From Acanthornis magna (lineage: Eukaryota > Chordata > Aves > Passeriformes > Acanthizidae), in assembly GCA_036785705.1 (NCBI GenBank), contig JAWUZG010000036.1, positions 15,557,501 to 15,621,500 on the forward strand: 64,000 nt of DNA, given 5' to 3'. The notes under the pieces were generated by a model. The model saw only the letters and a list, made by a program, of their open reading frames with translations. It did not search any database and was not told the DNA's origin. Made by a program: the position numbers and the translations under genes. Below, in pieces: positions 1 through 12,200 of the stretch. Each line of letters begins with the position of its first letter. Position 1 is the stretch's first letter.

Positions 1-3000
1 GTTTGCTTCCACCCAACTCAGCATGCATATTTTTAAGCTCTCATCAGAGGTAATAACTAGTGACTGAAAACTAAAGCAACTGAAACTTCTGGGGTTACAT
101 TCAGACAGCAGTGGTCCTACAGTTGAAGTAGGGTAAGAATTTTAGAGGAGGAGGAGAACGTTTCAGTTAAAGTGTAATGAGGTGCACTAGGGGAAAACAT
201 TCTCCGTGACATTCAATATTTTTTATGCTTCTGACAGTGTTAGCGTTGTGTTAACAGGACTGTTGGACACAAATTGAAGGAAAAAATATGTTAAAAACAT
301 GCAAAAACCTAAAGCCATACTATATGGTACTTTCAGGTGTAAGCTTATTTGAGGGTGAAGAGAAGCACATCTGAACTTTGATATGTTTGTAACCACTGAA
401 ATAGGAGGGAGGTCCAAGCCCTGCTCTACCAGCCTGCACTATCTCACCTGCACGCTGCCCAAGAGAGCAGCTGTGCCAGAAACTGGCATTATACCTTGTG
501 CACAACAAGGGAATAGCCTCTCATTTACGCATGCCCTGTGACTTACAAGCAGGTAGAGACAGGTTTTATAGCAGTGGGAGCTAAGCCACTTTCATTCCAG
601 GTGTGCTTTCCCAATAAGACACTCATAAGTAGTGTGTTTTTTTGACATTAAATTAAGAAAAAGTAAATTGCAGAAACTGCAGATGACAAATGTAGTTACA
701 TTAAGTCATAAATCTGTCAGTGGAAAACAAAGACAGAATTGGAATTAGCAAACTAAACATTTCTGCGAACCTGGGCTTTACTCCAGGATGAGTTGGGAAT
801 GTTTTTCAAAGTATGGGCATGCTAGTATCTTGCCTATGTCTGGTTGCAGTCACTGAAATCTTCCATGCTTTTTGAATTTCTTTATAACAAAACAACACCT
901 GCTGCTATTATTAAAAAAAAAAAAAAAAAAAGTTAGTGATCTTGTAATTAAATTAATGCCTTTGCTTTTATTCTTTCCTTTTGGGAGCTTTAATAGGTTG
1001 TGTTGCTGAAAAGTTATTTTGACATTAAAATTTCATGTATACATCTTCTGGAAAAAGGATCCTACATTTGTCTGATGAGTCTTACATGAAGACAGACTTT
1101 TTGCAGTTACTTACTTCCTAGAAAACAAACAAGGAAACTTACCTATATAAGCAAGTACCACAAAGCAAGAGTAGTGGATTTGTGGTGTGAAATACTGAGG
1201 ATGGTGTACACATTGTACGTGTTTTGTGGGAAATTACTTCAGATCAACACTAGTCTGATCCCAGGCATGGATGACCTCATACAATGTTAGTTGTACAGGA
1301 GCCTAAATATGCTTTCAGGATCTGTTAGAGGGTGATAGGATCCTTGCTGACTTGCGTATTGATGGTGTTGCCCCCAGATCAGCTACCTAAAGTTCTTGGT
1401 TGGTGCCGGGGAAGGTTTTTCTACTAAGTGTTGAACTTTAGGCAACATGGATTCATGAACTGTTTTTTCTGGATAAGCTTAAGATGAATGTGTCTGAAAG
1501 AGCTGCTGTTGCAGCTTCAGTGATACTGTAAACACAACATCATTTCAGTTGAAATTTCTGACTGGGTGTGGTGTTTTTCATTAGTCATGAATCCCTCTGT
1601 CTTCATTGGCTATTGTTGAGGTAATATGTTTTCATGAGAGAATTAACTGGTGGTTAGTGTGTTAATCCTTACAGTTTAGATTTCAGGTTGGTAATCCACC
1701 TCCTAGATGTCTTGCCTGTCTGAGGTGTGTTTTATATCTGCCTTAATTTTTTTGAATAGCAACTTTCTTCCTGTATGTGGTTAGTCTTTGGCAGTGTCTT
1801 CCCTGTGTTTAGGTATAGTTGCTTTTAAAGAGATTTGCCCGTTTCCTAGGAGACAAAGCAATACCACTTTGCTTGATTTTAATCCTTAAAGAAGTTATAC
1901 ATACATAAACAAACACAGAAAAATACGTAGTCTTCCCTATACTTTAACAGGTGTGGACAAGTAGAATGGCTTGGTCTGTTTGCTTTTCTGATGGCACTGC
2001 TAACAGATGCCTCCTGCAGTTTGGTTTTGATAACTGTGCATTGTCTCCACTTGTTTGGATAGCCTGAATAATGCCAGTTAAGCTGCTTCAATAAACCTGT
2101 GGGCAAAAGACATTCTCATAACAATAGATAGTTGTTTATGCTAGATAAAAAGCTAGATCCTAAGATTAAAGGACTCCTCTGAAACCATACAGTTTTAGTA
2201 CGTGTATGTAGGAATAGTTGGTCTTCAGGGCATTAATAATACTTACGTACTTGATAGTAGAAATGTTCATAATCCTTTTTTTTTTTAGTAGTAGAGAGCA
2301 TATATTGACAAACATTGTATAAAAGAATGTATGGTATGGCTGCATTCATTTCCTTTAGTGTTTGGACAGTTACGACTCTTCTTGCTGCAAGGTTTCTATA
2401 AGCATATACTTTAGAAATTCAAATAATGTGTGTGTGGAAATTAACTTTGAAGAGGTTTTTTTCCTGCAGACATAGCAGTTAAAATAATTCTGGTATCTGC
2501 ATTTGCAGGAGATGTAGAAGGCAGCCTTCTGAAGTGCTTCGAGTGGTGTACTGTACATTGGTGATTGCTTCAGCACAGCTTCTAAGTGCTTGGAATTGTC
2601 GCACATCACTACATAACTAACCACTGAAGCACTTGAAGAGCTTTTATAATAACACTTTATCAAAATCGTCATTGTCTTGTTTTCTATATTTTACTCATCA
2701 TGCGTGCTCAGGTGTTCTTGCATATTAGCTCTTACTCAAGTGTTTTTTTGTGGTTGTGTGGACATGAAATATAAGGTCATGTAAAATAAATATCATGATG
2801 CAAACTCAATGTTGGGTGGCGGTAATACAGGTCAGTTGAGCCTTCGTTGCTTGGCTCTCAATGACACATAGATGTAATACTACTATTTTTGAGGCTTTTT
2901 AGTATCTGGCTGAAATTGTCAAAAGGAATCAAGGACTTTTTTTCTCCCCTTTCCTACCTTGTGCTATTAGTGACTGAAGGGTGTCTTTGGAGGGCTCACT

Positions 3001-4279
3001 CTTGATGGCTGCAGGCCCAGTTTACTGGGAGTGTCTATAAACAAAAATAAAAATCTGACTTGCCTGGCAAAATGGCAAGCTGTCTGCCTTCCACTGCTCT
3101 CTAAATCTGGAATACAGGTTTGGGTCTCATGAGCACCTATGTAAATCCATTGTGTTTGGTGAGTTTCAGTAAGTGTCTTTTCTCATGAAGTCCTCCTGAG
3201 GTGCTTTCCAGAAGTGCGATTGTACTGAGCACGGCTGGCCAGGTGCTGTCAGTGGGAAGCTGCAGGGGTGTCCTCTGTGAGGAGTGGGGCAAAAATGTGA
3301 AGAGGGAGTGGCCAAGAGGAGTTGTTTTGGAGTGATTCCAATGTCCATTCCCAATCCCCTTCACTGCTTGTGAGGGAAGAGGTAGAGGAGCTGGAGATGG
3401 AGGAGTTGAGCTTTGAAAAATCTTTTAGTTAATCTTTGTTTCTCATTAGCCAAATAATTTCCCCTAAGATGAACCTGTTTTGCCTATCATGGTAATTGAT
3501 AAGGGGTCTTTGTTTATGTCTTGTGAACTTCTCTATCTTATTTTCTCTTATGTCTTGTTAAGGAGGGGAGGGAAGGAGTGGCTGTGTTGGTTGGCTGGCA
3601 GCTGGCCAAGGCCTCCACAGTCTGTAGTTTATCTATACATTGCATTTCAGAAACTTTCTAAAAACGAAATTGTTTGAAAAATGTTGTTACACGCATTTAG
3701 GTAGGTGTTGTCCCATGCGCTTTTAGCTGACACAGGTTGACAGCTGAAACTCTGCTCAGTTTGCAAATATAAATATATTTTTCTTTCCTGGATACAGCTC
3801 TATAAGCTCATGCTGAGTTTACAGTTAAATACATTTAATACTTCAAACATCACCTTTGGAAACTGATATTGGGCTCTTGGTTTCTCAGCTAGAAACTACT
3901 TTTTCTCTAAACATGATCTGGCCATGCCAAGAAATTAATTCAAACTTGTAGTAGTATCTGCATGTCTTATGAATGGTAAAGTTGAAACAAAGTAATGTCT
4001 TGTCTGAAGAGCTGTTGGAAGTGGCTATTGATGTTAGCTTCCAAATGAATCTAGTACTGCCATCGAAATATGGTATGGGTCCATAAATGTTATTTGCAAT
4101 AGATACACAGTCATGTCACTGCTCCTTTAGGGAAAAATTGTGCCTGATTTCTTTACGCAATAGTATTTTTGGAAGGTCACTTAAGTGTAAAATGTTTTTC
4201 TAGCTTCCCCCCTGCCCCCTCTGCGCTGAAGTCCCTGAATGTATATAGGGAAGTGAGTACTGTTGTTGCTGAGCTCTGT
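1..4279. other. Intron, no gene seen
   Basis: AT-rich intron without an exon or a repeat family I recognise. It includes an A19 run at 913-931 and a T run near 2276-2288. Open frames up to 100 codons occur on both strands but show no domain, no codon pattern and no paired splice signals. Confidence 0.6.
913..931 (+). repeat. Poly-A tract
   Basis: Nineteen consecutive A. No retrocopy or LINE sequence is recognisable upstream, so this is treated as a simple homopolymer rather than a retroposon tail. Confidence 0.8.
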
Positions 4280-5345
4280 AGAGCTGTCATGGTTTGACCT
4301 TCACCAAATACCAGGTACTCACAACAGCCGCTCCCTTACTCTCCCCTGCCACAGCTGGGCAGAGGACAGGAAAAAAAGCATTTAACGAAGTGGTCATGGG
4401 TTGAGATAAGGACCTGGAGGAAACACTCCAAGGGCAGAACAGGCTCAACTTAAAGTTACAAAGTGAATTTACTACTAACAGAGACAGAGAAGTAAAGTAA
4501 CCCCTTAAGGACATCCCTTCTTCCCCCGACTCCTCCTTCCTTCCCACCAGCAGTGCAGGGAACAGGGCATGGGGGTTTGGTCAGCTCATCAGCGAGATCT
4601 TCTTCCATTGCTTATGGAGAGGAGTCCTTCCCCTGCTGTGCTGTGGGGTCCCTCCCACGGGAGACAGTTTTCCATGAGCTCCAACGTGGTTCCAAATCTC
4701 ACGAGCAGCAGTTCTTCCAAAAGTGCTACAACATGAGCTTCTCCCATGGGCAGACAGTCCTCCCAAAACTGCTGCAGCATGGGTCCATTGCCCATGGAGT
4801 GCAGTCCTCCAAGGACAGGCTGCTCCAGCCTGGAATCAGGGCCCCCTCTCTCCACTAGGTCTCCTACTAAAACACAGCCTCCTCCAGGCATCCACTTGCT
4901 CTGGACTGGGCACATCCCCCATGGGCTGTGAGTGGTCTCTGCATCCCCTGTGGACCCCATGGCTGAGGGGCACAGCTGCTCCACCATGGTCTTCACCACA
5001 GCCTGCAGAGGAAACTCTGCTCTGGCACCTGGACCACCCCCTCCCCCTCCTTCTTCACTGACCTTGGCATCTCCATGTTGTTTCCCTCACATGTTCTCAC
5101 CTCCTCCTCTTTTCTGGCTAGGAAAAACTATGTAAGTCTTTGATTTTCTTCTTAAATATGTACTCACAGAGGTGTACCCAGCATCTCTAATTGGCCCAGG
5201 CTTGGCCAGTGCCATGCCTGTCTTCAGAGCTGTCAGGGATTGGCTCTGCTGGATATGGTGGAAGCTTCCAGCAGCTTCTCAAAGAAGGTATCTTTGTGGT
5301 GCCCCCACTACCCAAAACCAGGCCAAGCAAAACCAACACAAGAGC
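4280..5345 (-). mobile_element. Avian ERVL-type solo LTR with 5-bp target duplication
   Basis: The LTR itself is 4285-5340 (1,056 bp). On the plus strand it begins TGTCATGGTTTGACC and ends CCAACACA, with TG...CA termini, and is flanked by AGAGC at 4280-4284 and 5341-5345. A 5-bp duplication is typical of class III (ERVL-like) elements. It is transcribed on the minus strand: CCAAT boxes (ATTGG on plus at 5190 and 5239) precede a TATA-like ATATTTAAGAAG at about 5148-5159. The family is a common bird repeat whose 3' end reads as ...GGTTGAGATAAGGAC on the plus strand. The middle (about 4640-4860) is built of imperfect units around CTCCAACGTGG / GCAGCATGGGTCC. Open frames within it are by-products of the repeat. 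No internal retroviral genes are present, so it is a recombined solo LTR. Confidence 0.9.
4640..4860. repeat. Imperfect tandem units inside the LTR
   Basis: Successive units of about 50-60 bp carry a motif like caNcatgggtcc / ccatggagtgcagtcctcc separated by ctgcagcagt-type spacers. They lie between the TATA box and the 3' end of the minus-strand LTR. Copy boundaries are blurred by divergence. Confidence 0.6.
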
Positions 5346-8300
5346 TGAACATACATGGATTCAGGTATGGAACTGCTATCCCTGTAGTGCTGCAAGGTAT
5401 GTCTGTCAGTTGTCATCTTGTAAGAAGAAAAATCTGTCATTTGAATACTGCAGAGTGTAAATAATACTGATACTGATTTCATAATAGAGATTGTTACATT
5501 TGAACTGTATGCATCTCCAGAGTGGGTTTAGTGTGTGAAAAGGTAAGGCTGTTCGATCTTTTTGTTTTTAGGGAGAAGATAAAATAATATTATGGATAAG
5601 ATAGAATACCTAAATGAGAGCTTGAAAAAATGTGATTATCCTTCACAGTCTCCCAGTTATTACTGCAGCCTCACTACTGCCTGTTGGTTCACTAGGTGAA
5701 AGTGTAACTTCCTTTTCTACTACAAAGGGAACAAGATTACGTAGTAAGTCAGGTCAGTTGAGAGGCCTTTAAAAATCAAATCATTATTTGTAGTATAGCT
5801 TTTTATTTCAACAAATTTTTGTAAAAACATGTTGAATTTGCTGAAGGTGGATATTATAAGTATCTTATGAGTAGGAGTATGTGGCAGGGAAACAGAGTAT
5901 TAATTAAAACTTTTTTTACAGTAATTTTAGCTTTATGAAGAAAGACAGCCAAGAAAAAGCTTTTCATGTGGCAAAAGTTGAGGGTTTGCCTGTTCTGAAG
6001 CTGAATTCACTGGTTGTCTTATTGTCAAGGGTTTAAAACCTTATTGTCGTCTTAAGTCAATCAGCCTCTTTCATAAATGTTTGTGTATGAGTTTAAGGTT
6101 TGAGTTGCATGGGGGCCAGAATCATGCTGTAATTTTGTACAGAAGATTGAGAATGCTATGACTGGGTTAAGGTGTTCTGTTCTTTCGATAGTGTGCTCTT
6201 AGGAAAGGTACAAGAAGGACACCTCTTTTTCCATTGTTCTCTTGATTATAAATTGCCTTTCTGCAGGAGGGCAAGGGCAGGTTTGAAAGAATGTTGCAGT
6301 GGTAAGTTAAGGAACCTGCAATGCGGGACAGGTGTTGAGGTTACCTGTGGTGGTGTGCAGCATGCTGGCCTGAGGTTGGCTGATTTGATGGCTCGATTCC
6401 GTGTTTATGTGGCATGATGAATATATGTGGCCATCCACCTGGCGTTGTGATTTGCTGCCTTCATTCTGTTACTCTGTGCCTGGCTTCAGCCTCGAGCACT
6501 TACTAGCATGGCTGATTTATCAGCTATATTACAGCCCTGCTATAGGTTTAAGACTCTACAGAATTGGTTTTGTAGACATGGCTTTTTTTCTTTCCAGTAT
6601 TTTTAGTTTGCTTTCTCCACACTAGTTGTTGCTACTTTTATTTTCATTGGGCCACCAATGCTTGTTTCTTTAGAAGAGTTATGTAAGCTATTTCTAAGCA
6701 GTAAAATTATTTTAATGAGGCTTCAGTTGCAGAGGTGTGTGTGTTCAAGTTGGATGCTGAAGTTAGTTGCCTTTCTTTAAAAGATAATTGTACAGGTGAA
6801 GAGTTTCTACAAATAAAGCAAGGTGTAGCTTGACTGCTTAAAGGCAAAGAGGAAAAAGAATGGTTGGCTTATTTGCACTGACCTAATTTAATGATTTCCA
6901 TGAGCACGGTTAGTTTATCTGTGATTTCAGCACGACGTTCTTACATACACACTCAGAAAGTAGATCTTTGAGGGGAAGAAATGCTGATGCTGGCAGACAT
7001 TTTGCTTTGAAACTGTTTAGAGCTGTGAGTCTATGCGGTTGTATGAGCAACCTGAAAAAAAGTGAAGCATGAGAGCCTGATAAGGGTTGTGGGTTTAGCT
7101 TTTTTGGGGGCTATTTGTTTTCGGGGGTTTCTTGATTAATTTTTGGAGCTATCTTTTGTACTGTGTAATTACTTTCCAGGATGTGGATTAGCATATCACT
7201 TCTGTATTAGTCATTTCATCTGCTAAAGAGCTGCCATGCATAGAAGTCTTTTCATAGAGGCATTACGCTTCTATTGAGACCTTGTTCATTCTCCTCTAGT
7301 TTCACAGTCTGGATCAAAACACTTTCTCCTTTTTGCCTAACAGTGGTTTTGTGGTATGTAGACCCAGGAAGAATATATTTATTTTCTATATTCACTGTGC
7401 TAGAAGAGGATGATGAATTTTGAATGCAAAGTCAAATTTTAGTTCCTGGTAACAATACAGATACTGAAATATTTGCTGTTTTTTTTTTTCCTCTGACAAG
7501 TTATGCTTTCATGGAAAATAGGGCATAGGAGAGCAAAGGAAGCTACTGGTAAAATTTTGCTGACAGCTGGTAACTATTTTTCTTCCGTTAATGCAGTTGA
7601 GGAAGGCTCCTGAGAGAAGGGCCAGTTGGTACTAATGTCTAAATGCAACATCCAGATTTTTTAGCATTCCAGTAACTATCTTGATACTGTAAGGAGGAAA
7701 TGTTATCGAGAGTAAGAACGATGTACAATAAAAGAAGTTGTGCACTAAAAGCTCACTGCATGAATGATATTGTGCTGACTCTAAGTAGTGACGTTGGGCT
7801 GCTCCTTCAAGAACATGCTCAAGTAACCCTTGCTAATTCTGAGTACCAGTACTCTGGTATAGCTGCTGTTTTGGGTTTCAGTTACTTAAAGATTATTTAC
7901 TATTGTCCCTGGTTTTTGATTGCAGTAAGTAAAGAGATGAGGAAGGAAAATCGGTTCATTTTATGTGACCTAACTGCAAGAATTCCCAAAATTCTTTTGC
8001 AAGGATTGACCGGACACCTGTGCAGTGGCTTCAAGACTTTCAGAAGAAAGGAAAAGCTGTTTGCACCGTTTCATCAGTTCAGGCTGGTTTCAGCTGAGGA
8101 GGCACTTTAGTTATTTGAGATATTGGGCATCTGTCAAGCCAACAGCTGAACTGAAGATTTTTCCAGGAACTTCTCTTTTGCACTGCAGAAAATGCCTGTA
8201 AACGAAGCAGCGGAAAGAAGGAGGCTGCTTCTATAATTTCTGAGCTTTCAGATTGATAACGTTGCCAAAAGTTAGTCTCACTATTTGAGAAAGTATATTG

Positions 8301-8473
8301 ACGTCCATTGACTGAGCTTTTGCTTTACTTCCATGAATTTCTGTTTTCTGCTTTTCCAAACACATTAAGTTGTCATTTTCAGTTGTCTTTATTCAGTATC
8401 CTGAGATTAAGACCTGGCCAGTATATATGTCACCTGAGGTTTTGGATGGTGGTACTTGTTTCCTTATGTTATA
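5346..8473. other. Intron, no gene seen
   Basis: Non-repetitive AT-rich intron. The longest frame is a 136-codon ORF at 7700-8110 on the plus strand. It lacks a recognisable domain, is Ile/Leu/Lys rich as expected of AT-rich noncoding DNA, and has no convincing splice signals at both ends. Confidence 0.55.
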
Positions 8474-8497
8474 TTCCTTCCTTCCTTCCTTCCTTTC
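8474..8497 (+). repeat. (TTCC)n microsatellite
   Basis: About five tandem copies of TTCC within atattccttccttccttcc. Confidence 0.85.
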
Positions 8498-8509
8498 TGA
8501 AAGGGAAAC

Positions 8510-9260
8510 TGATGCCTGTGTTATGACCTGCCATGAGGGGACAGCCACCACCTCACTCACCCTTGGCAGTTAATACCCTTCAGCAACCCACTGAGGCTCA
8601 ATGCCCTTTTCCCCATCACCCCCAGGGGTTGGTTAGGCTTATTACCAGAAGAAAGCCCTATGATAGCTTCGGACCACACTGATCACTCCACCACATCCAA
8701 GGGATCCTGTCTGTGATGCCAGTAAAATGTTACAACCTGCTGCAGAAGGCGAACGTAACCCAGGTTCTTGTTAATTAATCCCTTGGGGTGGATTAGAGTG
8801 AAATGACACTAAATGATCGGTGTTTGTAAATATGCATTTGCAGGGTTTATTACAGAACAGTTTGATTGCAAAACAAAACATATATGTAGCAATTTTATTT
8901 TTGTCTATAGTAATATGACAACATGAAAGTGTTGCAGTATGAAAGCACAACACCACCACCTAAGGACATGCACAAGGGAAAAGAAGTAAAGAGAAAATGG
9001 ACAAGAATGTTAAGATCTCACCACTCATAGGGACTGAGCCAAGACTTGATTGCTGCAGTGTCTTGGTTAAAGTGGTGGTTGAAGTCCTGAAGAAATGTTG
9101 GGGAAAAATCCCCAAGAAAATCCGCGGAACACAAAATACATTTGGTTTATGTTCACTCAGGCTCAGGTGGGAATGCTCAGGTACCTCCCCTGGGGCAGGA
9201 CCTTCACACTGCATGATGTAGTGTTGTGAATCATGGGACACATTTGGAGTCCTTGACACA
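8510..9260 (-). mobile_element. Probable old ERV LTR with leader, antisense
   Basis: On the minus strand a polyadenylation signal AATAAA (8846-8851) is followed by about 115 bp ending TTGTAACA at 8728, as in R-U5. The adjoining sequence TTTTACTGGCATCACAGACA resembles a primer-binding-site junction and leader. The same junction word CATTTTACTG occurs at the LTR end near 62125, so the two elements are probably related. A symmetrical GGGGATTTTTCCCC lies in the presumed U3 (about 9100-9113). I could not find target duplications or the 5' end, so the upper boundary is approximate, and the repeat could extend toward 9840 or be shorter. Confidence 0.38.
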
Positions 9261-12200
9261 TTCTAAGACAGCACAGCTACCCTTCACACCAAAACAGTTG
9301 AATCTTATTATGGCCCATTAACAGTGCTGAACACCCTCAGGCCACAGGGAAATATCCCAGTATTTTCCTGGGGGAAGTAGAGAGTGCCCCACAACCCTTG
9401 TGCAAGAGAGGGCAAGTAAGCATGACGAGGTACATTACGTCTGTCTCCATGGGATCTGGTTCTTATTTCACTCATAGCCTATCATTCACTCACTGCATTA
9501 TCAGCTCAGAGGTTTAGCCATTACACACCCAAGAGCTCACCACATCCATTTCAACAAAGCACCCTGGCACGTTCACAAATGGAGAATATTTTGAGTTGTT
9601 ATTTTGAGTCATTATCCATTAACGGTTCAGTCTGTGACTGTGGAATGCATGTTTCCACATTGCTATTTATCTAATGAGTAGGAAGTGAACCAGTTTCACA
9701 GTGGGGCCAAACTGCTCTTTGTGAAACAACTGCTATGTGTTGTACACTTAGTGCTAACCTCTTTCCATAAGGCACTTAGCGATGCACAGCAGATGGAACA
9801 GTTTCATGTACATTCATATGCACGAGTGGCTCATGGAACAGTGGTATTCCTGGAATAAAAATCTCTTAATCATTTGCTTCTGGTTAAATATTCAAGTTGT
9901 CTCTTGCTCGATCACACATTGGAATTCTTAGAACAAGAGAACATTGGAAGTTAAAAACCTTGGGACTGGTTCCTAACCTACCATTACTTAAGTGAGAACT
10001 GAGCCAAATTGCGGTGTTACGGATTTCTCTCAATAATCAAGCCACTTTATCTGAGACACTGTGGTTTGGATTGTCTATCTCTCGGTGAAATACTGATTGA
10101 CAAGAAAATTGAAAGTGTTTCCAGAGTGGACAGCATAGCTAGGTTCAGTAGAGTGAAAGAAAAAGGAACATCTTCAATCTCTCTTTCCAACAAGTCTCTT
10201 GGAAATGCTGCTTAGAAATCCAAGTTCAGGTTTTGGAGGGCTCTGGAATGCATGCAAAAATCCTGGTGCTTGGAAACGTGATTAATCTCTGTGTAACATT
10301 CTACTCTCTCATTTTAAGATATGTCAGTGTGTATCCTGGTAGAGAGGACCACTGTAGTGGAGCTTCCCCTGTACAGAGGAAGATGAACTATGGACAGCAT
10401 GTCGTTAACGTGTCGTTAGCCAACCCTCTGACAGTAATGGTGATGACCCAGCATGTCCAGGCTGTCACCACTAGTTAATAGCTTTAGGGGTCATAAAATC
10501 TCTACTGGATACTGAATTTCTCTGCATGTGTGTGTTGGAGGGGTGTGTGATAAAGCTAGGGGAATCTGGGCCTGCTTTCCACTGGCTTTCAGGATAGCTT
10601 TCCAAATGAAGGCAGAAAATGTATCACAGGTAGCCTCTTACTGATCTTGTTCATCATACCCTCTACAGACTCAGGCATAGATTTCTGCTCACCTTTCAGA
10701 CTTCTCTTATTAGAGGAGCCATGATCAGAAGCTTCTTTCAAACTTTGTAACATCTTAAATTGAGCTGCAGGGGTATTAAGTCTGGATGGGAGAATCTTGA
10801 CTGCTTGCTTTAGATCAGGTGCTGACAGATTATTCAAGTACAGGCATTAGGTTGATACTGGATCAGTGAAGGAGAAGCTGGTTTTTAAATGCTGTAAGGT
10901 CTTTAAACTGGTAGACCGTAAACATGTATAGACATGGCTGCTGAAAAGGCTTGATCCCATGTGACCCTATGAGGCAATTTATGCTGACAAGATTTTAAAC
11001 CCATAATTACTTTCCTTTTATGTTGGGGTAGAAGATGGTCAAGAAACCATGCTTAGAATTCAGTAATCTATTTTTTTTTTTACAGACAAATGTTAGCAAA
11101 ATATCTTTAAAAATATTTGTCTAGATTAATTGGAAGGCCGGAGAAAATGGTGTGATTTGCTATTCTTAGTTTTCCTTCTCTGTTTTGATGATGCACTACA
11201 TTAGATTGCTATTAAATATGCTAAGCCATTGTACTTGTTGCCATATTGCATCTTCCTATAAGGAATTTGTTTGATCATAAAGTCAAAGCCGTGGGGGCAG
11301 GGGGCGGAAATACATCTCTGTGTCTTTTTTTTGAATTTCTGAAGTACCTAATTTTGAAGCTGAAGTGTTCGAAGGTATGTTGCTAGTGGCAAGCTTCTCA
11401 AACATAGCAATGACAGTATTAAAATATTCATCTTTGAAAGCCCTAGGATGAGGCATCAATAAGACTTCAGTCTTGCATCATTAATTATCTATTTAGACCT
11501 TGAATTTCCACAAGTACAAGAAAACTAGCATTTTCTGGCTTTTTTTTTTTCTCCCTTGCATTGTTATGCTGTTCCATATGTGGTTATGAAGTTAAAACTT
11601 GATAAAAAGGTTTTTAGGTATTCACCAGAGGATGAGTCACTCAGAAAAGAAGATATATGGATTTTGGGCACCAAGGAATAGTTTAGTCCAGAGTCTAAAG
11701 TACATGTGGAATAATCCTACAGGCAGTGTAACCAAATGGAAGTGAACTGGATTGCTTGCATGATGGATTACACTAGATGAACAAAGGCAGGAGGTCTGTG
11801 AGTTCATGTTAACAGCAAGTATTTAAACTCTATTTTTAAGATGTGCAGATTTTGAGCTACAACACTTGAAAATTGGCTTCTCTTGATCTGACAAGTTGAA
11901 GTTCATGCTTTGTTGATCTCTCAGCAGCAGCACGTGACACCAGAAATGTCGTGACCACTTTGTTAACACATTTATCTTCTTCAGTTAGAAAAAAATATGG
12001 ATATTTCAAGTGGTACAGCCACACAAATGTGCTCCTCTACTTTCTAATGTCAACAGGTAAATCGGGTATCCCGTTTCTCTTTGCATTCTATGTGAACTCC
12101 TAATGATTTTTTAGCTATTATAGTGTTAGAATTAATGATTAAATGTGTTGCACATGTGCACATAATTTTAGGTATGTTTGATATAAAAGAAAGCTAGATC

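Noticed and set aside
4553..5061. Overlapping frames of 101-136 codons on both strands
   Set aside because: They lie wholly inside the repetitive GC-richer LTR at 4285-5340 and arise from its tandem units; no protein family matches.
7700..8110. 136-codon plus-strand ORF
   Set aside because: No domain or signal recognised and AT-driven composition; a few frames this long are expected by chance in 64 kb read in six frames.
8517..8602. Possible ATGCC target duplication framing a short element
   Set aside because: Only about 85 bp would lie between the copies, too short for an LTR, and the five-base match is likely chance.
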